From Leucosporidium creatinivorum (lineage: Eukaryota > Basidiomycota > Microbotryomycetes > Leucosporidiales > Leucosporidiaceae), in assembly GCA_001600635.1 (NCBI GenBank), contig BCKL01000002.1, positions 499,425 through 563,424 of the forward strand: 64,000 nucleotides of DNA, in the 5' to 3' direction. The translations under genes were made by a program, and so were the position numbers. This document shows, one piece after another, positions 13,833-25,781 of this stretch. Numbering within the stretch: the first letter of the stretch is position 1; each line of letters opens with the position of its first letter. The notes under the pieces were generated by a model. It made no database searches, was not told where the DNA came from, and was given only the letters and a program-made list of their open reading frames with translations.

Positions 13833-15548
13833 CTACAACTTTGCCTCGCTACGTGCTGGATAAGTCTGCCTCAATGCCTTGGCGATCTCCTTCGCAGTCG
13901 CCAGCGGGTCCTCCTGGGCAACGAGGTGGCCTGTCGGGCGAGGAATCGAAGCGAGATGAAGGATGGAATTGGATGCCGAGGCGCGATAGAACGAGGAGGT
14001 GGAGAGGCGGAGTCAGCGTCGAGGAGACTACTCGGCGAGTCTCGGCGAAGGCTCACCTGCGCCCGCGACCCGTGCCGTAGTCGCGTGAGGGACAAGAGTG
14101 AGCATCTGCTCGATCAAATCCTCGTTGAGAACCGATCGCTTGTAGTCGGCGAAGACGAAGTGGACGGGAAGTGAGGCAGGCAGCAACTCGAGTCGAGCGC
14201 ATGCCCGCCGAGCGGCGACCGCCATGGGATCACAGAAGACAAGCTGTATAGTCGAAGGGTCAGCGAGAGGTTGCTGAAAAGCATTCTCGAAGCTCACCGC
14301 TTCGTCTCGTGCCCGAGTCTTCAGAGCTACCCCGCCCGAGGCGACCGCTTTCACGCCGTGGGTGCAGTAGGAATCCAACACTCGCGAGTCCCACTGACGG
14401 AAGAAGGCCTTCTTGAGGAATCCATCCTTTGCTTCTTCCGACGAGGACCATTCCTCCCTCCTCACAATCGCACCCGTCGTCAGTCCTCTGACCGAGCGAT
14501 CCAACGTCGGCCAAGGCAGGACGGGGTCGCAGAAGATGAGGGAGGAGAACAGCGAAGGAGATGCGCTCGAGGCATAGGCCATACCGCCGCCTCCAAGGGA
14601 ATGTCCGATACCGACAATGAGCCGATCGCGCCAGAGACGAGAGGAAGGAGAGGATGCCCCCTCGGCGCGCTTGCCCGTGTCGAGGGCGAGGAGAGACGAC
14701 TCGGCCGGCAATTTGGGGAGCTCGGCAGAGGAGGGGTCGGACGAGGAGGGCTTGTCGAGGTAGGAGATGACAAAGTTGAGGATGTCCCGACCGTGATCCG
14801 CCCAATTGACTGTTCGGCGACGAGGTCAGCGAAAGCCGAACGTGCCATAACAAAGACCTACAGGAGCTGCCAAGGACTGCTGCGTTCAGTACACCCGAAT
14901 CCCCTTGGTTGACGGCGTCCAAAGCCCAAATCTCGTCCACTGGGAGGGCTTGAGGCTGCGAAGGATCCTCGAGCTGATCGAGCAAGTCGGCCATCGTCGG
15001 CTCCCAGATCTCTGCGGTACGGAACGAGTCAGCGAGGTCTAGGCGAGATCTTTGAGCAGTTATTCACCCTTGTGGAAGCCGTTTGCATGCGCAAAGACCA
15101 GCGTGAGCCCTTGCTGACCTCCCGCTCTCCGCTGCTTCGGTCGGTATCGGTTGACAGCGAGGTAGAGCTGCTCTTGATCGTCCAGCTCCTGGTTGTCTTG
15201 AACATTCACTTGGCCCTGGTGCGCTTCGACTTGCGCTGTGAGCATCTGCTCGTAGACGGAGTTGGCATCGACCTTGACGCGGGTCGCTCCTGCCGGCTTC
15301 TCAGGAGCTGACGATGGCGGCTGAGTGCTGTATCGAGCAGAGCGAGGGAATGCAGCTGGAACGATGTAGCTGTCCAGTCGCCATCCGGGACGTTGAGCGC
15401 CGAAGGGAGCAGCAGAAGCGCGGGGAGAGAGCTGGGGGAGTTGGCGCTTCGAGGATTTGGCGGGGAGGAGGGGTACGAGAGGGCCCGTCTGCACCTTTGC
15501 ACGCTTCTCCAGCTCGAGTAGCTTGGTGTCCTGCTGTGATGAGCTCAT
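13833..15548 (-). CDS. Alpha/beta hydrolase with peroxisomal PTS1 (Lpx1-like)
   Basis: Five exons (15068-15548, 14862-15011, 14298-14809, 14057-14243, 13833-13930) give 475 aa. The N-terminal 140 residues are variable. The core begins with LTLVFAHANGFHKEIWEP (oxyanion-hole strand), then the nucleophile elbow GHSLGG, FVFADYKRSVLNED near the acid position, and GHLVAQEDP carrying the catalytic His. The protein ends Ala-Lys-Leu, a good PTS1. This combination matches the fungal peroxisomal lipase/hydrolase group that includes yeast Lpx1. Substrate unknown. An upstream coding exon 5' of the chosen ATG at 15548 cannot be excluded. Confidence 0.85.
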
Positions 15549-15985
15549 TCGACGAGGTGATGGCAAGAGCGAAACCCGGCTTCACCTGCGCGCGCCCTGC
15601 TTGCGAATAGCCGGAATCGTGGTTCAGCCTCGTTTCGCCGAGGCTCGGTAAATTCAACGTAGTTGTAGCTCGTCTGCTTGTATCAAGAGCGTGCCGAACC
15701 AATCCCTGGCGGAACACCCAGTGGCCCCTTTCGTGAGTCGGCGAATCTGAGGGTCGGCTGCACCACTACAGCTTCCTAGGGCGCTCAGAGTGACGAGTAC
15801 ATATCACTCACAGTAACACTACGTACGTACCAGCCTGGCCCAGCTGATGCTGGCTTCTGTGCCCGTTCGCAAGCCATCGCCGAAGCGCCGAACCTCTCCG
15901 GAGCGCTCGAGGGGGTAAATCAGCTCGGTGAATGGCATGCAATAGCTAAAAGCATCATCCTGCTACCTCTCGACCCCCTTCCTTG
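15549..15985. other. Intergenic region, likely promoter of the hydrolase
   Basis: 437 bp between two minus-strand genes. It holds the leader of the hydrolase and the 3' UTR of the next RING gene. No supported gene. Confidence 0.5.
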
Positions 15986-18159
15986 TCACTCCAACTTCCT
16001 CACCACATCAACCGCCCCCTCCAAGGCGAAGCAGCGCGAGCTCTTCGCATCCCAGCGACGCGACACCTCTGTGCGGCAGATAGGACAGCGTTGATCTTCC
16101 GCGAGACAGTCCTGCAAGCACTCTGCGCAGCCCGAGTGGCCACAGGGAAGTGTGGCAGGTCTCTCGGCGATCTCGAGACACAGAGGACAGCCGAGGGTGT
16201 CGGAGAGCGCCTGTTGGAGCAGATGTCAGCGAGGTAGATAATGGAGGGCACGGTACCTCTCACCTCTTTGATCTGCTTCCCCTCTCCGTGGCCCCAGTCT
16301 ATGGCTCCAGTCCCCCTTCCGCTGGCACCGTCGACAATGTTCCCGAGCGCCTCGGCGAGCTGAAGTTGAAGGTTACCCACTTCTCGAGTGAGGGCTGACC
16401 TGACCGCAGCGTCTTCTGCGGCTCTCGAGATAGAACTGAGTCGAGCCTGGACGTCGAGGAAGTGTCAGCGCGCCACTCCAGGCAGGGAAAGCCTCTCGCC
16501 GCAAGCTCCGCGCTCACCTGCTCTTTAAGGACCTTTTCGAGCTCGAGCAGTCCCTTGGTCGTGTCGATGGTGGTCTTTGCGGTCTCGAGCTGGGTATTTA
16601 AATCTCGAACTTGGAACTGCACTGTCTGCGTAGCGACTTTGGCGGTTCGAAGGTCCTGATTGGAAAGAGCAAGGTCAGCGCCGAATTCTCGACGTTCACG
16701 GCTACACACTCACTTTGGCAATATCAGCTCTCTGCAGCTGTAGCAGACTATTCTGATCGCTTAGATCCGCGATGATAGTCTCGAGCTCGGTCACCTTGGG
16801 ATCGAGTCGACCAATTGCTGCCTCGGCGATGGTGAGCGATTGCCGGAACTCCTCTCGCTCCGTTTCGACGGCTTCCATGCGGAACGCATGGTAAGTACGG
16901 GTCTAGAGAGATTCAATAGTTAGTAGGGTCAGCTGGGAGGTCACATCAGAGCTAAAGCTTGTGCGCACCTGGTCGTGAGCGAGTCGCTCGGCTTCAAATT
17001 GGGCGAGAGTCGCGGCGTGAGTCTGAGAGAGGGGAGGATCAGCCCGGGGGACGAACGCAGAGCAGAGTACTCGCTCGTACCTCACGGAGAGCGGCGAGCT
17101 CGCTCAAGGCGTTCTGATCACGAGTAGGCGGTCAGCGATTGTTCTTCGTAGACTTCAAGTTTGAGCCGACTCGGCACTCACCTGCTTCTCCCGTTCCGCC
17201 CATCGACGCCACCCATCAGCGTTTCTGCGTCTCTCATTCTCGCCCGCCAGCTCTAATCTCACACCGTACACCTCGGCCTGCCTCGCCGTCCTCTCCGCGA
17301 GCCGAACTGCTTGAAGCTCGCCGTCAAGGTGCTGCCGAAGGTGCCAGAGGAGCTCTCCAGTGGTGGCGTGAGACTGCTCGTAGAACGATGCAGGATGCTG
17401 GTAGAATGGACCTGGCTGTGGGGAAGCTGGACGTGGCGTGACGGAGCTAGAGGCGGTGGAGTCGGCGCTCGGCGAAGTCGGGTATGGGTCGACAGCAGCG
17501 TCCGAGTCGATGCGAATGGCGGGAGTGGGTCTATGAGCCCGTGAATGAGGTCGACGTGGGGCCTTGATCTCCGACATCTCCTCGTCGTGGGCCAGGATGA
17601 GTTGCTCAGCGGCGATTCGAAGTAGGTCTCTGGTTCGTAGCTCGAAAGGCGTGAAGACTGGCGTTTCGTCTAGGTCGATAGCGATTGGCGATCCAGGTGT
17701 AGGGGTAGCCGGTGGTTGAGGCAGGGCGAAGGTGAGCTCGGAGGAAGCGGGGCTGACGAGGGAGGGTGAAGAGGAGGATGGGCCGGAGGGAGAGAGCGGC
17801 GGCGTCGAGGCGTAGGAGCAAGGGAACGCTCCGGGTAGCTCCTGTTGGTAGTCAATCCCTGCTTCTGGTCCTATCCAGCGATGCTGCTGTCTCTGCTCGA
17901 AGAGGGAGATGTCGGCGGAGTGTCGGACTCGAGGAGCGGCGACCGAGGAGGGTCGAGCAAGGCTCCGAGCTTCCAGAGCGAGTAGATGCTCGCCTACTAG
18001 TCCCACATCCTTCAATATGCTCGACACCACGAGTGCTTCCTCCAAAGCGCCACCTGCGATACGCCTTTGGGCGTCGAAAAGATGATCGCCGCTCTCCTCC
18101 TTGTGCTTCCCCTTGTGGCGCCCGAGCAGCCTCGACAGCTTGGAGGTATGTGCTGACAT
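15986..18159 (-). CDS. Coiled-coil protein with C-terminal RING finger (paralogue A)
   Basis: Seven exons (17182-18159, 17081-17113, 16969-17022, 16714-16902, 16518-16655, 16264-16446, 15986-16210), all joined in phase 0, give 599 aa. Residues 1-320 are mostly disordered Ser/Pro-rich sequence ending in a helical stretch with GELLWHLRQHLDGEL. Residues 325-520 are predicted coiled coil. The C-terminus is a C3HC4 RING: CPLCLE, LPCGHSGCAEC, RCPIC. Probably an E3 ubiquitin ligase; substrate unknown. The neighbouring gene at 18451-20427 has the same architecture and a related LLW.L motif, so the two look like an old tandem duplication. All-phase-0 introns are also shared. Confidence 0.85.
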
Positions 18160-18450
18160 GTTAGTGCTGATCCGATGAGGTGAAGGAGAAGAGAGTGGAC
18201 GGAGCGCAAGAGTGGCGACCTGCACGATTGAGGCCGCTCGCTGTACGCTCGAAGTGGGGGCGAGCAATTCCAACCCCTGCCGCGCATTCCCGAGCGACGG
18301 ATTCGCGCACAAGTAATATAGAGAGCTGCTCGGCTTGCGAGTGCACCTGATCCGAGGCCGACTTCGCTGCAGCTGAATCGTTTGCCCTTCGCCGAGCTCC
18401 GAGAGCCACGCGAACAAACAACAAACTATTGCTGCCTAGCGTCATACACT

Positions 18451-20427
18451 CTACTGCACTCTGCCGACACCCTCCTCACCCAAGCCAATCCCCTTCAAGA
18501 TCTTTACCGCCTGCGCCAGATTGTAAGACGGCGAGAGCGCATGGCCGAGGGGAACGGGAGAGCGGCAACTCGGGCAGGTCCTCGATCTGCTCTTGAGCCA
18601 AGTATCGAAACACGTCGTACATCCCGAGTGTCCACAGGGAAGCGTCGTGGGGTCCGCGAGCACCTCCTGGCAGCAAACGCAGGATAGAGGAGAGGCGAGC
18701 GCCGAGAGTGCGTTGCTGTGCTTGGTGAGGAGCTGTGAGGGAACGCAAAGTAGTCAGAGACTATCTCACGAGTCTGTGAAGCTCGACTGGTCGTGAAAGG
18801 TCCCAATCTACTCACCTCCGACTGCGAATCGACGATCGCCGACCAGACATTGTCGCCTTCGTCGGCCCCTGCAGCTGCACGGGCCCCTTGAGCTTGATCT
18901 TGATCGTTGAGCGCCTGTTGTAGGATCTCGACTCGTTCCGATAGCTCTGTACTAGCTCTCGCGGCCGCTTCGAGATCCTGCGAGCGCCCAGACCGAGGGT
19001 GAGCAAGTCGTAGCAAAGGGTCAGAGGGTCTGAGGATACTCACGAGGTTATGCGACACACTCGAATCTTGTACTTGGGTCTCCAGAGCTCGATTGGCGGC
19101 CTTGAGCGTCTGCGTGAGCGAGTCGACACAGCGAGGTGAGCTTCGTCTCGGATTTAGGTCGAGGAAGGCGGTGCGTAAGACCGAAGGCGACCAGACTTAC
19201 CTTGACCTCCTCCTCTGCTCTACCCTTGCCCTCGCTTTCCTCATGTAACTCTCGCTCCAGCTCTTCGACCTCCTGCATCCCTCGGCGCTTCTCCTCCCGC
19301 CAGCCTTGCTCTCCCTTTGCAATCTCTTCCTCCACCAGACTCTTCAGTTGCCAAAGCAGTAGACCAGTCATGCGATGCGTCTTCTCCTCGAATTCACTGG
19401 GTGGTGCTGGCGATGAGAGCGACGTCGACGCGGAAGGCTGAGCGGGGACGGGAGAGGGGGATCGCGAGAGGGAGGGAAAGGCGTGGATGAACGACTCGGT
19501 CGCGGGATCGTTCTCTACGCCTCCTTCACTCCTCCTCGAGGCGGGAGGAGGAGATGCGGTAGTCTGAGGTAGAGATGAGGAGGGCGGCGCTTGAAGACGA
19601 TGGAGAAAGAGCTCGTCGCGGTGGAACTTGATGAGCTCGTCCATAGCCTCGCGGATGATGGAGCGCGTTGCAAGATCGAATTTAGTGAACTCTGGTGATT
19701 CCGTGGGTTCGTTGGGGTCCTGAGGTCGTGGCGACGGACGAGAAGATGTTGGCTCGGCCTCGGGGGTGGCGACCTCTTTGCCTTTTGCGAAGCGAGTACG
19801 GCCGAAGAGATCCTTTGGAGGCGACGAGGGAAGGTTGCTAGAGTTGATGGATGTGTTTCGTGTCTCGGGGAGAAGGGAGGATTGGCGAGGCGGAAGGATG
19901 GGAGGCAGCGAAGCCGAAGAGGATGAGGTCGGCGGTCGACGAGGGAGAGGTGGGGGAGGGACGGGCTGCTGAGGCATGTAGGCCGACAGAGTAGCCTCTT
20001 GGGGTAGCTGACCGTAGGGCGAAGGCGTGGCGTAGGGGAATGATGACGCTTCGGCGAGCATCGACTGCTCGCTGAGCTCAGCTGCGCTCCCTCCACCAGC
20101 TGTCTGAGCAGCAGCATTCCCTCCTGATCCAAATCCACCTCCTACATTGCCCCAGGGATTTGCGCCCTCTCCCTCGCCGAATTCCCACTCGTTCACTGCC
20201 AGGCGCGAGCTCGACTCCGCCAAGCCCTCGTTTCCACGGCTCGAGATTTCTCCTGGTTCGTTCCAGCTGCCAGGCTGTCTGCTATTGGATGATGCACTGA
20301 GAGCGGCGAACGGGTTGCTCGGCGACAGCTGGCGGACGGGCGAGGCGAAAGGGTTGTTGTGTCGAGGTGGGGAGCCAGGCGTCGAGGATGCAGGAGGAGT
20401 GCTCGGCGCTGTCGGTAGACGAGACAT
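18451..20427 (-). CDS. Coiled-coil protein with C-terminal RING finger (paralogue B)
   Basis: Four exons (19201-20427, 19044-19109, 18816-18977, 18451-18732), all phase 0, give 578 aa. Residues 1-340 are Pro/Ser-rich and disordered (PPPPLPRRPP tracts). They are followed by TGLLLWQLKSLVEEEI and coiled coil, then a C-terminal RING: CVCCQEVLADPTTLPCGHSG, TCFDTW and TCPSCR. The LPCGHSGC core is identical to that of paralogue A. Probable E3 ligase of unknown target. It carries fewer introns than A in the coiled-coil part. Confidence 0.85.
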
Positions 20428-20769
20428 GTGCTCAGCCAGAGCGAGCTTCCAGCGTCCTGGTCGAGGTCGATGAGAGATGGGCGAGAGAAGAAGCGGAGGA
20501 GGAGAGCGAGGCGGGCTGGCTTGAAGCTCGAGCGCTTGAGGAGAGGAGGCGCTTCTGGGCGTCGATGGTGGAGCTGCCAGAAGTTGACCCTCGAAGAACA
20601 GTGCCGCGAGAAGTAGTCCAAACAGGTAAGGGGAGAAGCGAAAGCGAGTTTAGACTTCGCCGAGTTGCTTGCTCAAGCTCTCAAGCTCGGCTTTCGTGCT
20701 CGTAAGTCTAAACACCCGTGTATGCCAGATTACATCTACTAATAACGTCTAGTTCTAGTGTTAGGTCGT
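20428..20769. other. Intergenic region
   Basis: 342 bp between minus-strand genes, expected to hold the leader of RING paralogue B. No coding signal seen. Confidence 0.5.
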
Positions 20770-22650
20770 CTACAGCCGAGCCGACTCCTGCTGAGCCTGA
20801 GCGACAACGTCGAGGCCGAACAAGCGCGCCTGAACATCCCTGTACGGCGGAGGAAGGAGGAGATGGTCAGTCGGAGCTACGATGAGCGGGAGACCGAGAA
20901 AACCTTACTTGTCGCCCCACTTGTCGGGGTTGCTGGTGCTCTTGACACCCTGACTGGCTTTGGCAATCATCTCGTCGCGAGCGACCTGCTCGGGTCCATC
21001 GGGAACGTGGAGGTTGTGGCCAGTGATGCGAGCCTGCTCGACAGCCCAGTCGGCGCGAGTCTTGCGGAGGCGCTGAAGAAGAGGTGTGAAGAGGTCAGCC
21101 GAGGTTCACAACGCCGAGGGAGGTGAACGCCGCATCGACCTACTTCGTACGAAAGCAGGGCCTTGTTGACGTCCCTCTTGTCGGTGATTTTGGCGAGAAC
21201 AGCGGCAATGACGGCTCCGTCTTCTCCGGCCATGGCGGCGCCTTGGGCGATGTGCTGCGAAGCGAGAAAGTCAGCGCCGGGCGGCGAGACGTATGTAGGC
21301 TGCGCAAGGGGTCGAGCGGCCGGTCGCAAGGAGCAGTGGAAAGTGAGGCGAGACTCACAGGAAGAGTAGCGTGAGCCGAGTCACCGAGCAGGGCAACGCG
21401 GTTGTCGATCCAGGAGGTGAGGGGAAGGTGAATGCGAAGCTTCCACTCGACGAGCTCGTCGGAAGGAGCGAGGGCGAAGAGCTGCAGAGCGCGACCAGAG
21501 TCAAAGGTCAGTGAATGTCTTCATCTGAGGAGAGACGCATCGAACTTACCTTGTTGACGATGGGAGCGTAGTTTGAGAAGCGAGCCTGCATCGTGGCCTT
21601 GGAAGCCTTGTTCGTCCAATCCTCGGGAATATCCTCCGCACCAGTGATATGAGTGGTGACAATGTTGTAGGCCTTGTGCGCCTTGATAGGATAGCTAACG
21701 ATATGCGCATCAGGTCCCATCCACCGAATCGCGACGGGGTCGTCGATCAGCTGCTTGAGCTCGGGGTCGTTCTCCATCTGCGCGCGAGTGAGGATCACGC
21801 GGTAGGCGGCCTCTCCAGTGTCGATCGTCTCGTCCACCTCGCCGCGACGGGCCATCATTTTGCTTCGGATTTGAGATTTGATGCCATCGGCGCCGATGAG
21901 GACGTCGTGCTTCTTCCAGCCTTGGCCCTTGATCTTGACCGAGGCGTCCTCAAAGTTGACGTCCTCGACGAAGGACTTTAGAGAGGGCGAGCGAGCGGGA
22001 AAGATGGAGCCGAGAGAAGGGAGGATGAGAAAGCCGAGGTCAGCTCGGTCGTCGGCAGATGCTCAAAGCAAGTTGCATAGGGCTCGAAACTCACGTTGAC
22101 CTTAAGAGTAGTTCCTAGCTCGACTGCTCTGTTGAGGAGAGCCTTGTGCAGGTCACCGCGGTGAACCACGAAGGTAGGGAATCCAAAGCGCTCCTCCAAC
22201 GAGGCGAAAGATGTGCGACCAAGCTCCTTGTTGTTGGCGTAACGACGAACCGAGTTGCGCTCGAGCCGAACAGCCTGTGAATGAGGTACAGGATCAGCTG
22301 CTGAAGGCGGTATTGCGTCTTCGGTGAAGCGCGGCGGGCTCACCTGCTTCTTGAGCTCGTCGAGGATACCAAAGCCGTCCAACACGCGGCAGAAATTGGG
22401 AGCGACTTGGATACCGGCTCCCACTTCAGCGATTTCGGGTGCAGCCTCGTAGATCTGTGTATAGAGCGAGCTCGGGATCAGTTCCCTTTGAACCTCTCGC
22501 GTTTTGTGAGCGGAGAGCACGTACCGTGACCTGGGAGAAGCCACGCTGTGCAAGTCCTACAGCAGCGGCGAGTCCTCCGATTCCGGCACCGCAGATGGCG
22601 ACCGACAGAGACGAGCCAAGAGGTGCGCGAGGGAGGAGAGAGGGAGCCAT
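20770..22650 (-). CDS. FAD-dependent monooxygenase, salicylate hydroxylase-like
   Basis: Eight exons (22525-22650, 22344-22454, 22095-22274, 21550-21975, 21359-21481, 21144-21254, 20909-21072, 20770-20839) give 436 aa. Motifs of class A flavin monooxygenases are in order: GAGIGGLAAA (Rossmann FAD site, residues 20-29), VGAGIQVAPNFCRVLDGFGI, VVHRGDLHKALL, VLIGADGIKS (DG motif), and LLGDSAHATLP (GD motif). VAPN with the downstream arrangement is typical of fungal salicylate/3-hydroxybenzoate hydroxylase-like enzymes that decarboxylate or hydroxylate aromatic acids with NAD(P)H. The exact substrate is not readable. The C-terminal tripeptide Ala-Arg-Leu is a possible weak PTS1. Confidence 0.9.
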
Positions 22651-23015
22651 TTCGAGATTGGGTTGGATAGAGGTGATGTGTAGGCGACCGAGGCTCTGTA
22701 CTGACGAGTCAAACGAGCAAAGAGCTGATCCTGTTGCTTCGAGGCGTCGAGTGGTGAGAGCAAAGAACAGCGGCAGAGTTGAAGCGAGGACTTCGCGCCC
22801 CGGCGCAAGTTGAGCCTAAATTTCGGAAGGAGGGAAATGGCAAGCAGAAGGATCGGAGAGCTCGCAAGAGCTCTAAAAACCGACTTTGTTCAAGCGGAAG
22901 CTGTGCCGAGGCTGCCGTTGAGCAGCGAGAGCGTGCCCCTGGTTCGTCGCCGAGCATCTCGCCGCTGGATCCAGCTCAAAAGGTTACAACAGCATTTACT
23001 CTACTAGACTAACTT
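22651..23015. other. Intergenic region
   Basis: 365 bp between minus-strand genes. It holds the leader of the monooxygenase and 3' UTR of the ABC1-family gene. Nothing else supported. Confidence 0.5.
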
Positions 23016-25557
23016 CTAGCCAGTGAACGCGCTCTCATCTATATCCACGCCAAACTCGCTCTTTGCCAATTCCTGCGGAGCGTTCACGAGTCAGCTTCCC
23101 ATCCCATCGCCGAGCTCTCTTCCCTATCCCTCAGCGCCTCAAACCCTCGCTCGACTCACCGAAACCTGCCTCTGCAAAATACTCTCAAAGTCCTCCTTCC
23201 TCTGACTCCCAAACACCTTGAACAACCACTGTCTCGCCTGGGTGATGGCGAATCCGACATCCACGACGAGGAGGACCACTCGGAAGAGGAGGAGGCGGGC
23301 TTTTTCGATGGCGAAGGAGCGGAGGCCGATGGATTGGAGGGTGTGCGAGGTTTGCGAGAGGTTCACTTTGAGGCCCTCGACGGCCCAGTGCGCCATGGAG
23401 TTGATGCGGTTGGAGGGGGAGCCGAGGGCCTGTGAGAACGGAGGGAGGGAGGTTAGTAGGGGATGGAGAGAGGTGGAGGGCAGGGACAAACCTGGTTGTT
23501 ACTCTGCATCATCCGCTGCGAGCGACCGAGGAGGATGAGTTCCTGCGTGGGCGAAGAACGAAAATTAGCTCGATCCTCGTGCTCGGCGCTCGTCAATGGG
23601 ACTCGGAACTCACCCTCGGGATCAACTCCTGACTCTGCAACATGGTCTTCAACCTCTCCTTCAGCCCCACCTGTTTCTCATACTGCGACATCTCCTGCTT
23701 GTTCTCCTCCTGCCCATGCGGCTGCTTCTTCTTATTGAGCTTGTGCGGTCGAAGCAAAGTGAGGGAGGCGAAGATCTCGGAGTTCTCCTTGGCAATGCCC
23801 CAGGATTCGACAATGTTCTCAATGGTGGTGATGTCGCCGACGAAGAGGGAGCGCCAGAGGAGTCTGTTTCGCAGGGGGAGGGGAGAGGAGGGTCAGCGAC
23901 GAGCGCCGAGATGAGAAAAGAGGCGGAGAAGCTCACGAGTATTGATGACGGAATTGCTCGGGCAGCTCGACGTAGAGACCATGGTCGATGAGGACTACTT
24001 GAGGCTTCCCGGGGTGTTGCGGATGAGGCCGAACGAGAATGTTGCCGGGGTGAGGATCGGCTTGGACGAAGCCGAATTTGAACGTTTGGGCGGCGAAGAC
24101 GGCGTTGGCTGTAGGGGAGCAGCGACTTAGCTCGAGCTAATGTGCAGAGAGGGAGATACACTCACCAGCGTCCATAACAGCGCGGTAAGAGAGGCGGTAC
24201 TTGTCGAGAGCTTCCTTGTCGGTCAGCTTGCAAGCCGTGATGAACCTGGGAGCAGCTCAAGAGTCAGCTCTGCACTTCACTAAAGCCCAAAAAAGTCTCA
24301 CTCAGCAGTCATGACGCTCTCCCCCGTCCAATCCCAATACACCTTCGGAATCGTGACCCGATCCCTCAAACTCGGCTCTCCTCGAATACTAGCGGCCGCT
24401 CGCTCAGCGTTCTGCGCCTCATTCCGCAGGCTGACCTCCTTGCGCATTTGATCCGAAACATATTGCGCGATGAAGGCGACGGGGAGGTCGAAGAGCTTCT
24501 CCTGCATCCACATGAGGGCGCGGTAGGAGAAGAGGTCCCTGTCGTCGCCGAGCCGAGAGAGGGAGGGTCAGCTTCGGCGCTGAGAGAGCGGGGCGAGCGT
24601 AGGTGCGAGAGAACGGCACTAGCTCAAACTCACCAGGACACTTGGATTGGGATCTCGGGCTTCCTAACCTTGACCGCGACGTATCCCTCTCCCTCTTTCC
24701 ACGCCGGCTCCCCTTCCTTTCTCTTCAGCCTCGCCCTATGCACCTGAGCAATCGACGCGGAAGCGATGGGCTCCCTCCCAAACTCATCAAACGCCTCGTC
24801 CGGGTGGACACCATCAAACTCGGCCTTGAACACTTTGACGGCGGCCTCGAACGGAATGGTCGGCGCGGCATCAAAGACGTTGGCGAACGCGTCCCGGTAG
24901 GGCTTGGGTAGGATGGCAGCTTGGATGGCGAGTGATTGAGCGAGCTTGATGTACAGCCCTCCGTTTGTGACGCAGAGATGGTGGATCCGTTTGGCTACTC
25001 GGGCGTGAAGGGCGTCGATGGACTCGGCGTCGTCGGGGTTGAAGTTGAGCTTAAAGTCGGCGGCCATGACTGATCTGGGGGGAGTAAAAAACGTGTTAGC
25101 GATACATGGGAGAGACGAGCTTGAGCCGAAGGGCGCTCCCATGGCTCAAGGAGGAGCAAGGGGCAGATTGGAGGGGATGCGAAGGGCGATCTCTAGCTGA
25201 GGCTGCTGCTGTGGCTTGTAGCAGCAGGAGGGGGTGAATAGAGGATACCGAACAAACTCACGCATGGTAGCCTGTGCGCAATGTCCTGCCTACAGCTCCA
25301 GCGTTAAATTGAGTATCCCAAGCGTAGACTGCTCCTCCCGCAGCGAGGACTACAGCCGCGTTCCGAGCTCGTCGAGCAGCTTTTGATGGTGCTTGTTTTG
25401 GTGGTGGTGGTGTCGAAGAGTAAGGGCGAAGGGTGAAAGGCTGGCGAATGGGCAAGGTCTGCGCCGATGACCGCTTGAGCGAGGAGGGTGAGGATCGGAA
25501 AGGTGGCGTGAAGGAGCGAGTGAGGGAGCTGAGGTAGCTCGGCCGAGGTTGGAGCAT
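23016..25557 (-). CDS. Mitochondrial ABC1/UbiB-family atypical kinase-like protein
   Basis: Nine exons (25262-25557, 24634-25074, 24302-24538, 24166-24245, 23937-24108, 23614-23863, 23492-23542, 23160-23429, 23016-23072) give 617 aa. The N-terminus (MLQPRPSYLSSLTRSF, Arg/Ser-rich) looks like a mitochondrial presequence, and AAVVLAAGGAVYAW is a short hydrophobic segment. UbiB/ABC1 features follow: GLYIKLAQSLAIQAAILP at the KxGQ position, IASASIAQVHRA, YVAVKVRKP, FVQADPHPGNILV and VVLIDHGLYVELP. The usual Gly of KxGQ is Ala here. Family members act in coenzyme Q and lipid homeostasis in mitochondria (Coq8, Cqd1, Mcp2/Cqd2, ADCK1/5). The motif pattern suggests the Mcp2/Cqd2-ADCK side rather than Coq8, but this is an inference. 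An in-frame GTG-led extension upstream is ignored. Confidence 0.88.
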
Positions 25558-25781
25558 TAGAAGCTGTAGGTCGATATGCTGACGAGCGAGTGAGGCGAAG
25601 AAGAGCAACCTTGGGAGATCGACTACTTTGCCGCGTCGTCCTCGTTCGGCGGAGAAGGGTAAAGTCGAGAGTTGCCTCTTGACCAATTCATCATCGCTTT
25701 CAACTCTCGACTAATAGCGCTTTTTAACCGACTAGAAGGCTACAGCTCGAGCTTACTTAGTCGCCTGAGCGGCCTACAACC

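Noticed and set aside
8965-22650. Possible secondary-metabolite cluster (dehydrogenase, acyltransferase, hydrolase, monooxygenase)
   Set aside because: There is no core synthase, and RING genes interrupt the run. These families are common and unlinked enzymes could sit together by chance.
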